From the NCBI GenBank assembly GCA_030037895.1, contig JASHPW010000024.1, forward strand, positions 1-39,143: 39,143 nt of DNA. The letters are read 5' to 3'. Under the pieces are notes generated by a model. The model saw nothing but the letters and a program-made list of their open reading frames with translations, was not told the DNA's origin and did not search any database. Numbering within the stretch: position 1 is the stretch's first letter; the number at the start of each line of letters is the position of its first letter. This document shows, one piece after another, positions 22,832-30,590 of this stretch. The DNA comes from Xanthobacteraceae bacterium. GTDB taxonomy: Bacteria > Pseudomonadota > Alphaproteobacteria > Rhizobiales > Xanthobacteraceae. A program made the position numbers and the translations under genes.

Positions 22832-25399
22832 ATGGGCAAACTTGCAACAACGCGGCGTTCGCATGAGGCGGCGCAGTCCATTGCGCGGGCGCTGACGCTG
22901 CACCAGCAGGGCGAGCTTAAAAAGGCCGGGCAAATCTACGCGTCCGTTCTTGCCGACGACCCACGCAATTTCGATGCCCTGCATCTGAGCGGGGTGCTCA
23001 GCCACCAGCAGGGCCGGTCGGTCGAGGGCTTGCGCCTGGTCGCCGCCGCGCTCAAGGCGAGACCCGGATCGACGGATGCTCTCGCCAATTATGCGGTCAT
23101 TCTCGATGCGCTCAGGCGCCATGAAGAAGCGCTGAAAATTTTCGACACCGTGCTGACGATGCGCGGGAGTGACGCCGGCACCCATTACAATCGCGGCAAT
23201 GCACTCAAGGGTCTCGGCCGTTACACCGAAGCTTTGGCGAGCTATGGCCGGGCGCTGGCGCTGGCGCCCGGCCACCTCGACGCGCTCGACAATCGCGGCA
23301 GCACGCTGGCGGCGCTCGGTCGCCACGAAGAGGCGCTCGCCGACTATGACAAGGTGCTGGCGCTGCGGCCGCGGCACGTGAAGGCGCTCAACCGGCGCGG
23401 CATCGCGCTCGGAGCGCTCAAGCGGCCGGAGGAAGCGCTTTCCGCATACGATGCCGCCCTGGCCGTCGAGCCGGGTGACGCGGAGGTGCTGAACAATCGC
23501 AGCGTGGTGCTGGCGGAACTGGGCCGGTTCGAGGAGGCGCTGCAAAGCGCCGAGCGGGCGCTCGCCGTCAAACCGGACTACGCCGACGCGCTCTATAATC
23601 GCGGCAACGCTTTCATCGGGCTTGGACGCGCCGAAGAGGCGCGCGCGAGCTACGAAGCGGCGCTCGCGCTGGAGCCGCAACGGCTCGATGCGCGCAACAA
23701 TCTCGGTCTGGTGCTGATGAGTCTCGATCGGTCCGCCGAAGCGCTGGCGAACTACGACAGCGTGCTCGCGATCGATCCGGATCATGTCAAAGCGCTGCAC
23801 AACCGCGCCAATGCGCTGGCCACGCTGGATCGCTTCGAGGAGGCGCTTGCCTCGTGCGACAAGGTGCTGGCGAAAGATCCGGCGCAGGTCGACGCGCTCA
23901 ATACCCGCGGCGTCGTGCTCGGCAAGCTCGACCGCCATGACACGGCCCTGGCGAGCTTCGATACGGCGCTGGCGGCGGCGCCCGATCGCGTCGACATTCA
24001 TATCAATCGGGGTATGGCTCTTTTGGAACTCGGTCGGATCGAGGAGGCTCTGCAAGGCTTCAACAAGGTCATCGCGCGCGAGCCCGACAACATCGCCGCC
24101 CTGGTCAGCCGCGGACACGTCTTGGCCAAAGACAAGCGCTTTGCCGAGGCTTTGGCGAATTACGACCGGGCGCTCGAGGTCGAGTCCGACCATGCGGGCG
24201 CGCTCATCGATCGCGGCGTCGCGCTTGCGGAATTAGACCGCGTCGATGAGGCGCTCGCTTCTTACGAGAAGGCGCTTTATGACGGGCCGCATATTGTCGC
24301 CGCCTTCGTCAACCGCGGCAACGCTCTGCTCAAAGTGGGGCGCATGGAGCAGGCGCTCGCCAGCTACGCCGCGGCGCTCGCGCGCGAACCGGACAATGCC
24401 GACGCCAAATTCAACATCGCGATCGCTCGTTTGTGCAAGGGAGATTACCGCGCCGGCTGGGAGGGATACGAGTACCGGTGGAAGCGGAAGGATCTGAAGG
24501 CGCAGCGCGGCGACTATCAGCAACCCGTCTGGCAAGGCGAAAAGGAGCTGAATGGAAAGACCATCCTGCTCCATGCCGAGCAGGGCCTGGGCGATACGAT
24601 TCAGTTCGTGCGCTATGCGCCGCTGCTCGCCGCGGACGGTGCCAGCGTGCTGCTCGCCGTCCAACCTCCGCTTAAGAAGCTCATGTGCTCCGTGCCGGGG
24701 GTTTCCGCCGTGTTCACCGACGGCGAGGTGCTGCCCGATTTCGACACACACTGCCCGCTGCTCAGCCTGCCGCTGGCGTTTGGAACCGAGCTGGCAACGG
24801 TGCCGACCAACATTCCTTATCTGCGGCCGTATCAGGAGCGCATCGATATGTGGCGACCGCGGCTGCCGGAGAACGGGCGTCCGCGGATAGGGCTGTGCTG
24901 GGCGGGAAACCCGGAGCACTTGAACGACCGCAATCGTTCGATGCCGCTCGAACGCCTCGCCAGTGTCCTCTCGATAACCGGCCTCGACTTCGTCAGCGTG
25001 CAAAAAGACGTCAGCGAGGCGCAGGCGGCCATCCTGCGCGAGCACGGCGTCGTTCAGCTCGGCGGGCAATTTGCCGATTTTGCCGACACCGCCGCTGTGG
25101 TCGCCATGCTCGATCTTGTCATCGCGGTCGATACCTCGGTTGCGCATCTTGCCGGCGCCCTGGGCAAGGCGGTCGCATTGCTGGTGCCGTTTTCGCCGGA
25201 TTGGCGGTGGCAGCGCGATCGCACCGACAGTCCCTGGTATCCGACCATGCGGATATTCCGGCAAACCGCGTTCGGCGATTGGGACGGGCTGGTCGAGCGG
25301 CTGCGCCAGGAGCTGGTCGACGTCGCGTGCCGCCCGTCATCCCGGGCTCGCGCTTCGCATCCCGGGAATGACGGCAATTCGCCTACAGCTTGCGGCTGA
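22832..25399 (+). CDS. Large TPR-glycosyltransferase (SPINDLY/OGT-like layout)
   Basis: An 855-residue protein made of about 15 TPRs (for example THYNRGNALKGLGRYTEALA and ALYNRGNAFIGLGRAEEARA) up to ~550, then a GT-B-like domain: KTILLHAEQGLGDTIQFVRY, RPRIGLCWAGNPEH, LVIAVDTSVAHLAGALGKAV and SPWYPTMRIFRQ. The layout recalls O-GlcNAc transferases, while the catalytic half is nearer the GT9-like type linked to flagellar loci. It likely glycosylates Ser/Thr of secreted or filament proteins. ATG 22832 is preferred, since ATG 22769 would sit too close behind the CtrA box. The last ~20 residues are encoded by a palindromic repeat. The 3' end overlaps convergent flgN by 17 nt. Confidence 0.85.
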   Translation: MGKLATTRRSHEAAQSIARALTLHQQGELKKAGQIYASVLADDPRNFDALHLSGVLSHQQGRSVEGLRLVAAALKARPGSTDALANYAVILDALRRHEEALKIFDTVLTMRGSDAGTHYNRGNALKGLGRYTEALASYGRALALAPGHLDALDNRGSTLAALGRHEEALADYDKVLALRPRHVKALNRRGIALGALKRPEEALSAYDAALAVEPGDAEVLNNRSVVLAELGRFEEALQSAERALAVKPDYADALYNRGNAFIGLGRAEEARASYEAALALEPQRLDARNNLGLVLMSLDRSAEALANYDSVLAIDPDHVKALHNRANALATLDRFEEALASCDKVLAKDPAQVDALNTRGVVLGKLDRHDTALASFDTALAAAPDRVDIHINRGMALLELGRIEEALQGFNKVIAREPDNIAALVSRGHVLAKDKRFAEALANYDRALEVESDHAGALIDRGVALAELDRVDEALASYEKALYDGPHIVAAFVNRGNALLKVGRMEQALASYAAALAREPDNADAKFNIAIARLCKGDYRAGWEGYEYRWKRKDLKAQRGDYQQPVWQGEKELNGKTILLHAEQGLGDTIQFVRYAPLLAADGASVLLAVQPPLKKLMCSVPGVSAVFTDGEVLPDFDTHCPLLSLPLAFGTELATVPTNIPYLRPYQERIDMWRPRLPENGRPRIGLCWAGNPEHLNDRNRSMPLERLASVLSITGLDFVSVQKDVSEAQAAILREHGVVQLGGQFADFADTAAVVAMLDLVIAVDTSVAHLAGALGKAVALLVPFSPDWRWQRDRTDSPWYPTMRIFRQTAFGDWDGLVERLRQELVDVACRPSSRARASHPGNDGNSPTACG
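25334..25374. repeat. Palindromic CGTCATCCCGGG-type intergenic repeat
   Basis: Arms CCGTCATCCCGGG (25334-25346) and CCCGGGAATGACGG (25361-25374) pair with one bulge around a 14-nt loop. This kind of repeat is common between genes in Bradyrhizobium-like genomes. Here it lies inside the last codons of the TPR-glycosyltransferase and gives its odd tail. Confidence 0.75.
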
Positions 25400-25835
25400 T
25401 GGCGAGCGGCCGGCCGTGCTTGGGATCGGGCGCCGTCGTGCGGCCCGTGGCGCCGTAGACCTGCGGCGAAGCCTTGCGGGCGAGGTCGCCCGAGAGCCGC
25501 CGCACGATGCCTTCCGAAACCGCGTGGGCGGTGGCGAGCACGACCATGTTCTTCTGCAACGCCGCGCGGAACCTCTCTTGCAGGCGCTGGAGCGCGGCGC
25601 AGCGTTCCGGCGCCGATTGCAACAGGAATTTCGCATTCGCCTTCAGCCGGTCGCCCCGGGCGAGAAGCTCGCCCGCGAGTTCGGCTTTGGTCGGTCCGAG
25701 GCCGGCCGCCATGCGCACCTTGCCCGCATGCACCAGCGCCGTCTCCTGTTCAACGACGCCGCACAGTGTCTCGATCACGTTGCTCACGTCTTCGATGGCC
25801 TTTTCGGCCTCGGTGGTCCTCGTGATCAGGCTCAT
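25383..25835 (-). CDS. flgN: FlgN-family flagellar export chaperone
   Basis: A 150-residue mostly helical cytosolic protein with the FlgN pattern: AIEDVSNVIETLCGVVEQET, a helix with AELAGELLARGDRLKANAKF, and a C-terminal disordered tail (GATGRTTAPDPKHG). FlgN binds FlgK and FlgL before export; both partners are encoded at 13537-16889. ATG 25835 overlaps the flgJ stop by 4 nt, so it is translationally coupled in a flgI-flgJ-flgN unit. Sequence conservation is low in this family; assignment rests on pattern and position. Confidence 0.8.
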   Translation of the reverse strand: MSLITRTTEAEKAIEDVSNVIETLCGVVEQETALVHAGKVRMAAGLGPTKAELAGELLARGDRLKANAKFLLQSAPERCAALQRLQERFRAALQKNMVVLATAHAVSEGIVRRLSGDLARKASPQVYGATGRTTAPDPKHGRPLAISRKL

Positions 25836-26161
25836 GACGCGCTCGCTCCTTGCTGCTTGAGCAATTCGGCATAGACATGGGAGGCAATGCCGATGCCGCC
25901 ATTTTTGGCGAACATCTTGGCGTATTGGTCGGTCAGGAACGAGCGCCACACTTTCAAGGCGCCCTTGCCGCCGAACGGACCGTCGCCGTCGATTGAGGTG
26001 AACATCTGCTGGAACATGGAATTGAGGAACATCGCCTCGAAATCGCGCGCCGCGGCCTTCGCGTTGCTCTTGAACTTGAGCGCGGCTTGAGCCTGCGCGT
26101 CCTTTGCGTCCCCGACCGAGGTGAGCGACAGGCCGAGTTCGCTGGTCGCCAAGCCGGTCAT
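25832..26161 (-). CDS. flgJ: Rod-binding protein, FlgJ N-terminal type
   Basis: This 109-residue protein is the rod-capping half of FlgJ. ARDFEAMFLNSMFQQMFTSI and GALKVWRSFLTDQYAKMFAK, then GGIGIASHVYAELLKQQ, are the family motifs. The muramidase domain of enterobacterial FlgJ is absent, as usual in alphaproteobacteria; a separate hydrolase must open the peptidoglycan. It overlaps the flgI stop by 1 nt (TGATG) and the flgN start by 4 nt. Confidence 0.9.
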   Translation of the reverse strand: MTGLATSELGLSLTSVGDAKDAQAQAALKFKSNAKAAARDFEAMFLNSMFQQMFTSIDGDGPFGGKGALKVWRSFLTDQYAKMFAKNGGIGIASHVYAELLKQQGASAS

Positions 26162-27270
26162 CACAGCATCTCGATGTCGGCCTGGATGGCGCCGGCGGCC
26201 TTGATCGCCTGCAGGATGGAGATGAGGTCGCGCGGCCCGATGCCGAGCGCGTTGAGCCCATCGACGATCTGCTGCAGCGAGACTCCCTCCTGGACGAGCG
26301 CGAGCTTCTTTCCCTCCTCGACAACGCCGACATTGGTGCGCGGCACCACGGCGGTGCGGCCTTTGGAGAACGGAGCGGGCTGGCTGACCTGCGGCGACTC
26401 CGAGATCGTGACGGTGAGGTTGCCCTGCGCCACGGCCACCGTCGACACCCGCACGTCGCGGCCGATGACGATCACGCCCGAGCGCTCGTCGATGACGATC
26501 TTGGCCGCTTCGTCCGGCTCGACCTGCAATTGTTCGATGTCGGTCAGCATCGCCACCAGATTCTGGTTGAATTTCTTCGGCAGCGTGAGTTGCACGGTGG
26601 AAGGATCGAGCGGCTCGGCGACCGGCGAGCCGATATAGTCGTTGATGGCGACGGCGATGCGCTTGGCCGTGGTGAAGTCGGCGTTGCGCAGGGCAAGGCG
26701 CACCCGCCCGAGCTGGGCCAGCGAGAAGTCGATTTCGCGCTCGATGATGGCGCCGTTGGGCAGGCGGCCGACGGTCGGAACGCCGCGGGTGATCTTCGCC
26801 GCCTCGCCCGCGGCCTCGAAGCCGCCGATGGCGAGCGAGCCCTGGGCGACCGCATAGACGTTGCCGTCGGCGCCAAGAAGCGGCGTAACCAAGAGCGTGC
26901 CGCCGAGCAGGCTCTTGGCATCGCCCAGCGCCGAGGCGGTCACATCGATGCGGGTCCCTTGCGTCGCGAACGGCGGCAAATTGGCGGTGACCATGACCGC
27001 GGCGACATCGCCGGTGCGCAGCTGCTGGCCGCGGATGTTGACGCCGAGCCGCTCCAGCATGCCCTGCAGGGATTGCTTGGTGAAGGGGGCATTGTTGATC
27101 GTATCGCCGGTGCCGTTGAGGCCGACGACGAGACCGTAGCCGATGAGCTGATTCTGCCGGATGCCCTCGATATTGGCGAGGTCCTTGATGCGCGAGGTCG
27201 CTCCCGCCGTCGAAACGGCGCCTACAAGTATCGCCAGCGCGGCAAGCGCGAGCCCAGGCGTCCCTTTCAT
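26161..27270 (-). CDS. flgI: Flagellar P-ring protein FlgI
   Basis: FlgI forms the periplasmic P ring around the rod. The 369-residue precursor has a signal peptide (GLALAALAILVGAVSTAGA) and then the highly conserved RIKDLANIEGIRQNQLIGYG and LVVGLNGTGDTINNAPFTKQ. VTASALGDAKSLLGGTLLVT and DLISILQAIKAAGAIQADIE confirm full length. ATG 27270 is chosen at the signal peptide, with GGGGAG and GGAG just upstream; longer readings have no signal peptide. A sigma-54 site lies 36 nt upstream. It heads flgI-flgJ-flgN and is divergent from fliX, as in Caulobacter. Confidence 0.96.
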   Translation of the reverse strand: MKGTPGLALAALAILVGAVSTAGATSRIKDLANIEGIRQNQLIGYGLVVGLNGTGDTINNAPFTKQSLQGMLERLGVNIRGQQLRTGDVAAVMVTANLPPFATQGTRIDVTASALGDAKSLLGGTLLVTPLLGADGNVYAVAQGSLAIGGFEAAGEAAKITRGVPTVGRLPNGAIIEREIDFSLAQLGRVRLALRNADFTTAKRIAVAINDYIGSPVAEPLDPSTVQLTLPKKFNQNLVAMLTDIEQLQVEPDEAAKIVIDERSGVIVIGRDVRVSTVAVAQGNLTVTISESPQVSQPAPFSKGRTAVVPRTNVGVVEEGKKLALVQEGVSLQQIVDGLNALGIGPRDLISILQAIKAAGAIQADIEML

Positions 27271-27305
27271 CTCCTGCTCCCCAAGAGGTCGGACAAAAGG
27301 TTGGA

Positions 27306-27321
27306 TGCCATTTGCGTGCCA
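27306..27321 (-). promoter_or_regulatory. Sigma-54 promoter of flgI-flgJ-flgN
   Basis: The minus strand reads TGGCACGCAAATGGCA: an exact -24 TGGCACG, GG and GC ten bases apart, and one mismatch in the -12 box (TGGC for TTGC). It lies 36 nt before the flgI ATG. Confidence 0.75.
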
Positions 27322-27451
27322 AGCTGCGTGCCACGCCGGAAGCGCCGCCAAGGTATTGAAATCCGGCAGTAAAATTTTATAGACCGGCGACGGCTTGTGG
27401 CAGCATGCCTTGCCGGTTGCGGCAATTATTGCCGGCTCGTGGCGGCATTCT

Positions 27452-27470
27452 TTTACCGCCCATTAACCAT
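27452..27470 (+). promoter_or_regulatory. CtrA box upstream of fliX
   Basis: TTTACCGCCCATTAACCAT fits TTTA-N7-TTAACCAT. It ends 20 nt before the fliX ATG. In Caulobacter fliX is under CtrA control and divergent from flgI, which is what the layout shows here. Confidence 0.75.
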
Positions 27471-27490
27471 AACGGCCCACCTTGCCGGGC

Positions 27491-27904
27491 ATGCGCGTCC
27501 ATGGACCGAACGGGACGGCACTCGCCGCGGCGCCGCCGCCGGCGGTGCGGCGCTCGCCAAGCGGCACTTTCTCGCTCTCCGAAGCGGACGCGCCGTCGGC
27601 GCAGAGCGCGGCGGTTGCCTTGCGCACGCTTGGCGGCATCGACGCGCTGATCGCGTTGCAGGGCATCGAGGATCCGGTGGAACGCCGCAAGCGCGCGGTC
27701 AAGCATGGCCGCCGCGCGCTCGACGCGCTCGACGAGCTCAAGCTCGGCCTGCTTGCCGGCACCCTCGACCAGGCGACTTTGTTACGGCTGAAATCGGTCG
27801 CCGCCGACCTCAAGGATGGCTCGGGCGATGAAAAGCTCGATCAGGTTCTCGGCGAGATCGACCTGCGGGTCGCGGTGGAATTGGCCAAGGCCGGATTGAA
27901 CTGA
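27491..27904 (+). CDS. fliX: Flagellar assembly regulator FliX
   Basis: FliX is an alphaproteobacterial regulator that ties completion of early flagellar structures to FlbD, the sigma-54 activator. The 137-residue product has a Pro/Ala-rich N-terminus and a conserved C-terminal half: LGGIDALIALQGIEDPVERR, KHGRRALDALDELKLGLLAG and LDQVLGEIDLRVAVELAKAG. ATG 27491 is used; a TTG at 27482 is in frame. Its presence with sigma-54 sites before flgE, flgI and flgF is consistent with FliX/FlbD control of those operons. Confidence 0.93.
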   Translation: MRVHGPNGTALAAAPPPAVRRSPSGTFSLSEADAPSAQSAAVALRTLGGIDALIALQGIEDPVERRKRAVKHGRRALDALDELKLGLLAGTLDQATLLRLKSVAADLKDGSGDEKLDQVLGEIDLRVAVELAKAGLN

Positions 27905-28074
27905 ATCGTCCCTTCCGGCCGAAGCCGAGCGGGGCGCGCGGCGCCGGTCTGCAACCGGGCAGCCGCCGGCGGTAGCCGGCGCCATCATCGTTATTGTCAC
28001 CGTCATGGACGCTCGATATATAGGCCAGCCTCGCGGGAGGTCCTTGCGCAGTCGCGTGCGGGGAGTAGAGGGAC

Positions 28075-28551
28075 ATGCGGTCGGTGAAGCGCACAAACGA
28101 TCGACCCGACGACGCGTCCAACAGGAACGGCAAGAGCATCCGGCCACTGGAGAAAGCCTACCGGCCTTCGGACAAGGAACCGTTCATGAACGAGCGCCAG
28201 CGGGAATATTTCCGCTTGAAGCTGCTCAATTGGCGTGAAGATATCCTCAAGGAAGCCAAGGAGACGCTGCAGCATCTCCAGGACGACAGCCAGAACCATC
28301 CCGACCTCGCCGACCGCGCTTCCTCGGAAACCGACCGCACGATCGAATTGCGCGCCCGCGACCGCCAGCGCAAGCTGATCGCCAAGATCGACGCCGCGCT
28401 GCAGCGCATCGAAGACGGCACCTACGGCTATTGCGAGGAAACCGGCGAGCCGATCTCGCTCAAGCGCCTGGAAGCGCGCCCGATCGCCACGCTCTCGATC
28501 GAAGCCCAGGAACGCCACGAGCGCCGCGAACGCGTCTACCGCGAAGAATGA
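28075..28551 (+). CDS. dksA: DksA/TraR-family RNA polymerase-binding factor
   Basis: DksA binds RNA polymerase in its secondary channel and, with ppGpp, adjusts transcription to starvation. This 158-residue protein has the coiled-coil tip region (DLADRASSETDRTIELRARD) and the C-terminal zinc-finger region IEDGTYGYCEETGEPISLKR. Only one of the four zinc cysteines is present (in YGYCEE), so the finger is degenerate. ATG 28075 follows GAGGGA. It sits 170 nt after fliX; whether they share a transcript is not clear. Confidence 0.93.
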   Translation: MRSVKRTNDRPDDASNRNGKSIRPLEKAYRPSDKEPFMNERQREYFRLKLLNWREDILKEAKETLQHLQDDSQNHPDLADRASSETDRTIELRARDRQRKLIAKIDAALQRIEDGTYGYCEETGEPISLKRLEARPIATLSIEAQERHERRERVYREE

Positions 28552-28609
28552 ATGGCGCGCGCCCGCGCCTGCGGCGACCGCTGTCTTAAGCTTTTGTTCA
28601 CCACGAATA

Positions 28610-28626
28610 CTTACCCCTCGTTAACG
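28610..28626 (+). promoter_or_regulatory. Weak CtrA-like site upstream of second TPR-glycosyltransferase
   Basis: CTTACCCCTCGTTAACG matches TTAA-N7-TTAACC in seven of the ten fixed positions. It lies 57 nt before ATG 28683. Tentative, listed because three related genes in the window have better sites. Confidence 0.3.
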
Positions 28627-28682
28627 GTCGAAGGCCGCAGCCCGGATTGCGCGGCGCGCAATTCGGGGCAAGCGACACGCCA

Positions 28683-30395
28683 ATGCCGCTCCGGATTTCG
28701 TTCCGCTCGATCCGGGCTACAGAACTTCGCGCACCGATGCCGCAAGAGTCATCGCAACTTTCGCCGCCGAACCTGTCGCGCCTGCTTCGCCGCGCGCAGC
28801 GCGCGCACGCGGAGGGCGATCTCGTCAAAGCGGAGCGGCTCTACAACGCGTTGCTGCAGCATGATCCGGACAATTTCGACGCGTTGCACGACCTCGGCCG
28901 GATCAATTATCGGCGCGGCCGGCTCGATGCGGCGCTGGCGCTCATTCAGGCGGCGCTGCGGACGGATCTTTTTCGCGCCGACGGATTCGCCAGCCTGGGG
29001 CTCGTGTTTCATTCCCTGAAGCAGTTCGAGCGCGCGCTCAAGAGCTACGACGAGGGCCTGCGCATCGCGCCGGACGACGTGGAGTTGCTGAACCGCCTCG
29101 GCGTGGCGCTGCTCGAGCTGCGCCGGCCGCGCGAGGCGCTGGAAACTTTTGAACGCCTGCTCACCCGCGATCCTGACAACGTCGACGCGCTCGGCAATCG
29201 CGGCAATGCGCTGCACAGGCTCAACCGCCCGCAGGAGGCGATCGCCGTTTATGACCGGGCGCTTGAGCTTGCGCCGGGAAATGCCCAGCTCTGGACCAAC
29301 CGCGCCATCGCGCTGCGCCGGCTCGATCGGCCGCATGAAGCGCTGATGAACGTGACCATTGCCCTCGTCTGCGCCCCGGATTTTGCCTCGGCTCGGTTCG
29401 TGGAGAGCGCCGTGCGCTTGACCTTGGGCGATTTTGCCGCGGGCTGGCGCGGTTACGAATCGCGCTGGAACGGGGCGCTGGCGCCGCAGCGGCGAAATTT
29501 CGCGGCGCCGCTGTGGCTGGGCCGGGAATCGCTCGCCGGCAAAACCATTCTCCTCCACGCCGAGCAGGGTTTTGGCGACACCATCCAGTTCGTGCGCTAT
29601 GCGCCGCTGTTGGCCGCGCGCGGCGCCAGCGTCGTGCTCGAAGTCCAGCCGCAACTGGCGCGGCTGTTGTCGCGCACGGCCGGCGTCGAGACGGTGGTCG
29701 CGCGCAAGGAGCCGTTGCCGCGCTTCGACGTCCATTGTCCGCTGCTCAGCCTGCCGCTGGCATGCGGCACCGAACTGCCAACCATCCCCGCGCATGTTCC
29801 CTATATTGCGGCGGTCGCCGAAGAGGTTGCCGCATGGCAGGTGCGCTTGCCGCGGCGGCCCCGCGTCGGATTGGCGTGGGCCGGAGAGCGGGCGCACGAC
29901 AACGACCTCAACCGTTCGATCCCCCTTGCGACGCTTGCGCCGATACTCGACGTGCCCGACCTTGCCTTCGTCAGCCTGCAGCACGACGTCCGCGAGGAGG
30001 ACGCCGCGGTCTTGCAAAGCCGTCCCGACCTGTTGCCGATCGGGTCGAAATTCCGCGATTTCGCCGACACCGCCGCCGCGATCGCGCCGCTCGACGCGGT
30101 GATTTCGGTCGATACCGCGGTCGCGCATCTCGCCGGCGCCATGGGCAAGCCGCTGTTCCTTTTGCTGCCCTTTGCCGCAGATTTCCGCTGGTTGCGCGAG
30201 CGCGCGGACAGCCCCTGGTATCCGACCGCGCGACTTTTTCGCCAACCGCAATTCGGCGATTGGCACAGCGTCGTTGATGAATTGCGGCGGGAGCTGGCGC
30301 GCTTCGGCAGCGTCCTTCCTTCCCTTGCCGGCGCCGCCCGCCGGAGCATGAGGGTCGGGGATGATCTCGTCGCTTCGCTCTTCGCGCTGACTTAA
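28683..30395 (+). CDS. Second TPR-glycosyltransferase
   Basis: A 570-residue paralogue of the protein at 22832-25399. It has about six TPRs (for example LLRRAQRAHAEGDLVKAERL and ALGNRGNALHRLNRPQEAIA) in place of ~15, and an equivalent catalytic half: KTILLHAEQGFGDTIQFVRY, PRVGLAWAGERAHDNDLNRS, VISVDTAVAHLAGAMGKPLF and DSPWYPTARLFRQPQFGDWH. It probably modifies a flagellar or surface protein. ATG 28683 has GGGG about 10 nt upstream; ATG 28737 is also plausible. A weak CtrA-like site precedes it. Confidence 0.83.
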   Translation: MPLRISFRSIRATELRAPMPQESSQLSPPNLSRLLRRAQRAHAEGDLVKAERLYNALLQHDPDNFDALHDLGRINYRRGRLDAALALIQAALRTDLFRADGFASLGLVFHSLKQFERALKSYDEGLRIAPDDVELLNRLGVALLELRRPREALETFERLLTRDPDNVDALGNRGNALHRLNRPQEAIAVYDRALELAPGNAQLWTNRAIALRRLDRPHEALMNVTIALVCAPDFASARFVESAVRLTLGDFAAGWRGYESRWNGALAPQRRNFAAPLWLGRESLAGKTILLHAEQGFGDTIQFVRYAPLLAARGASVVLEVQPQLARLLSRTAGVETVVARKEPLPRFDVHCPLLSLPLACGTELPTIPAHVPYIAAVAEEVAAWQVRLPRRPRVGLAWAGERAHDNDLNRSIPLATLAPILDVPDLAFVSLQHDVREEDAAVLQSRPDLLPIGSKFRDFADTAAAIAPLDAVISVDTAVAHLAGAMGKPLFLLLPFAADFRWLRERADSPWYPTARLFRQPQFGDWHSVVDELRRELARFGSVLPSLAGAARRSMRVGDDLVASLFALT

Positions 30396-30398
30396 CGA

Positions 30399-30440
30399 AC
30401 AAAAACTCGCGGCCTCCGGAGGGGAGCTTCCGGAGGCCGC
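30399..30440 (-). terminator. Intrinsic terminator of the flgF-flgG-flgA-flgH operon
   Basis: A perfect 12-bp stem GCGGCCTCCGGA (30409-30420) and its complement (30429-30440) with an 8-nt loop. Read on the minus strand it is followed by GAGTTTTTG, so it can end the flgH transcript. On the plus strand there is no T-run, but the hairpin may still help end the TPR-glycosyltransferase mRNA. Confidence 0.75.
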
Positions 30441-30489
30441 GCCGCATCGGGGTCCACTCGCGCTGCGCGGAGAACCCCGGGGAGAGGAA

Positions 30490-30588
30490 ACGGACGATGG
30501 ACGACAGATATCAGAAACTTGAAAGACTTCGGATGTTTGCTCCCGGTGGCGACCTTCTCTCATCCGTCGTCTGTCGTCCGTCGTCCGT
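30490..30588. repeat. 19-bp inverted repeat behind flgH
   Basis: ACGGACGATGGACGACAGA (30490-30508) is the complement of 30570-30588 at 18 of 19 positions, spaced by 61 nt. The right arm is itself part of a GTCC/GTCG-rich run ending 2 nt before the flgH stop codon. No gene lies inside. It could be a REP-like element. Confidence 0.65.
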
Positions 30589-30590
30589 CA

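Noticed and set aside
22727-24193. A 488-codon open frame on the minus strand opposite the large TPR-glycosyltransferase
   Set aside because: Its apparent repeats are only the reverse complement of TPR codons; no family motif is visible.
28749-30563. A 604-codon open frame on the minus strand opposite the second TPR-glycosyltransferase
   Set aside because: It is Arg/Gly/Gln-rich with no domain, exactly opposite a gene with clear TPR and transferase motifs. High GC makes such antisense frames long.
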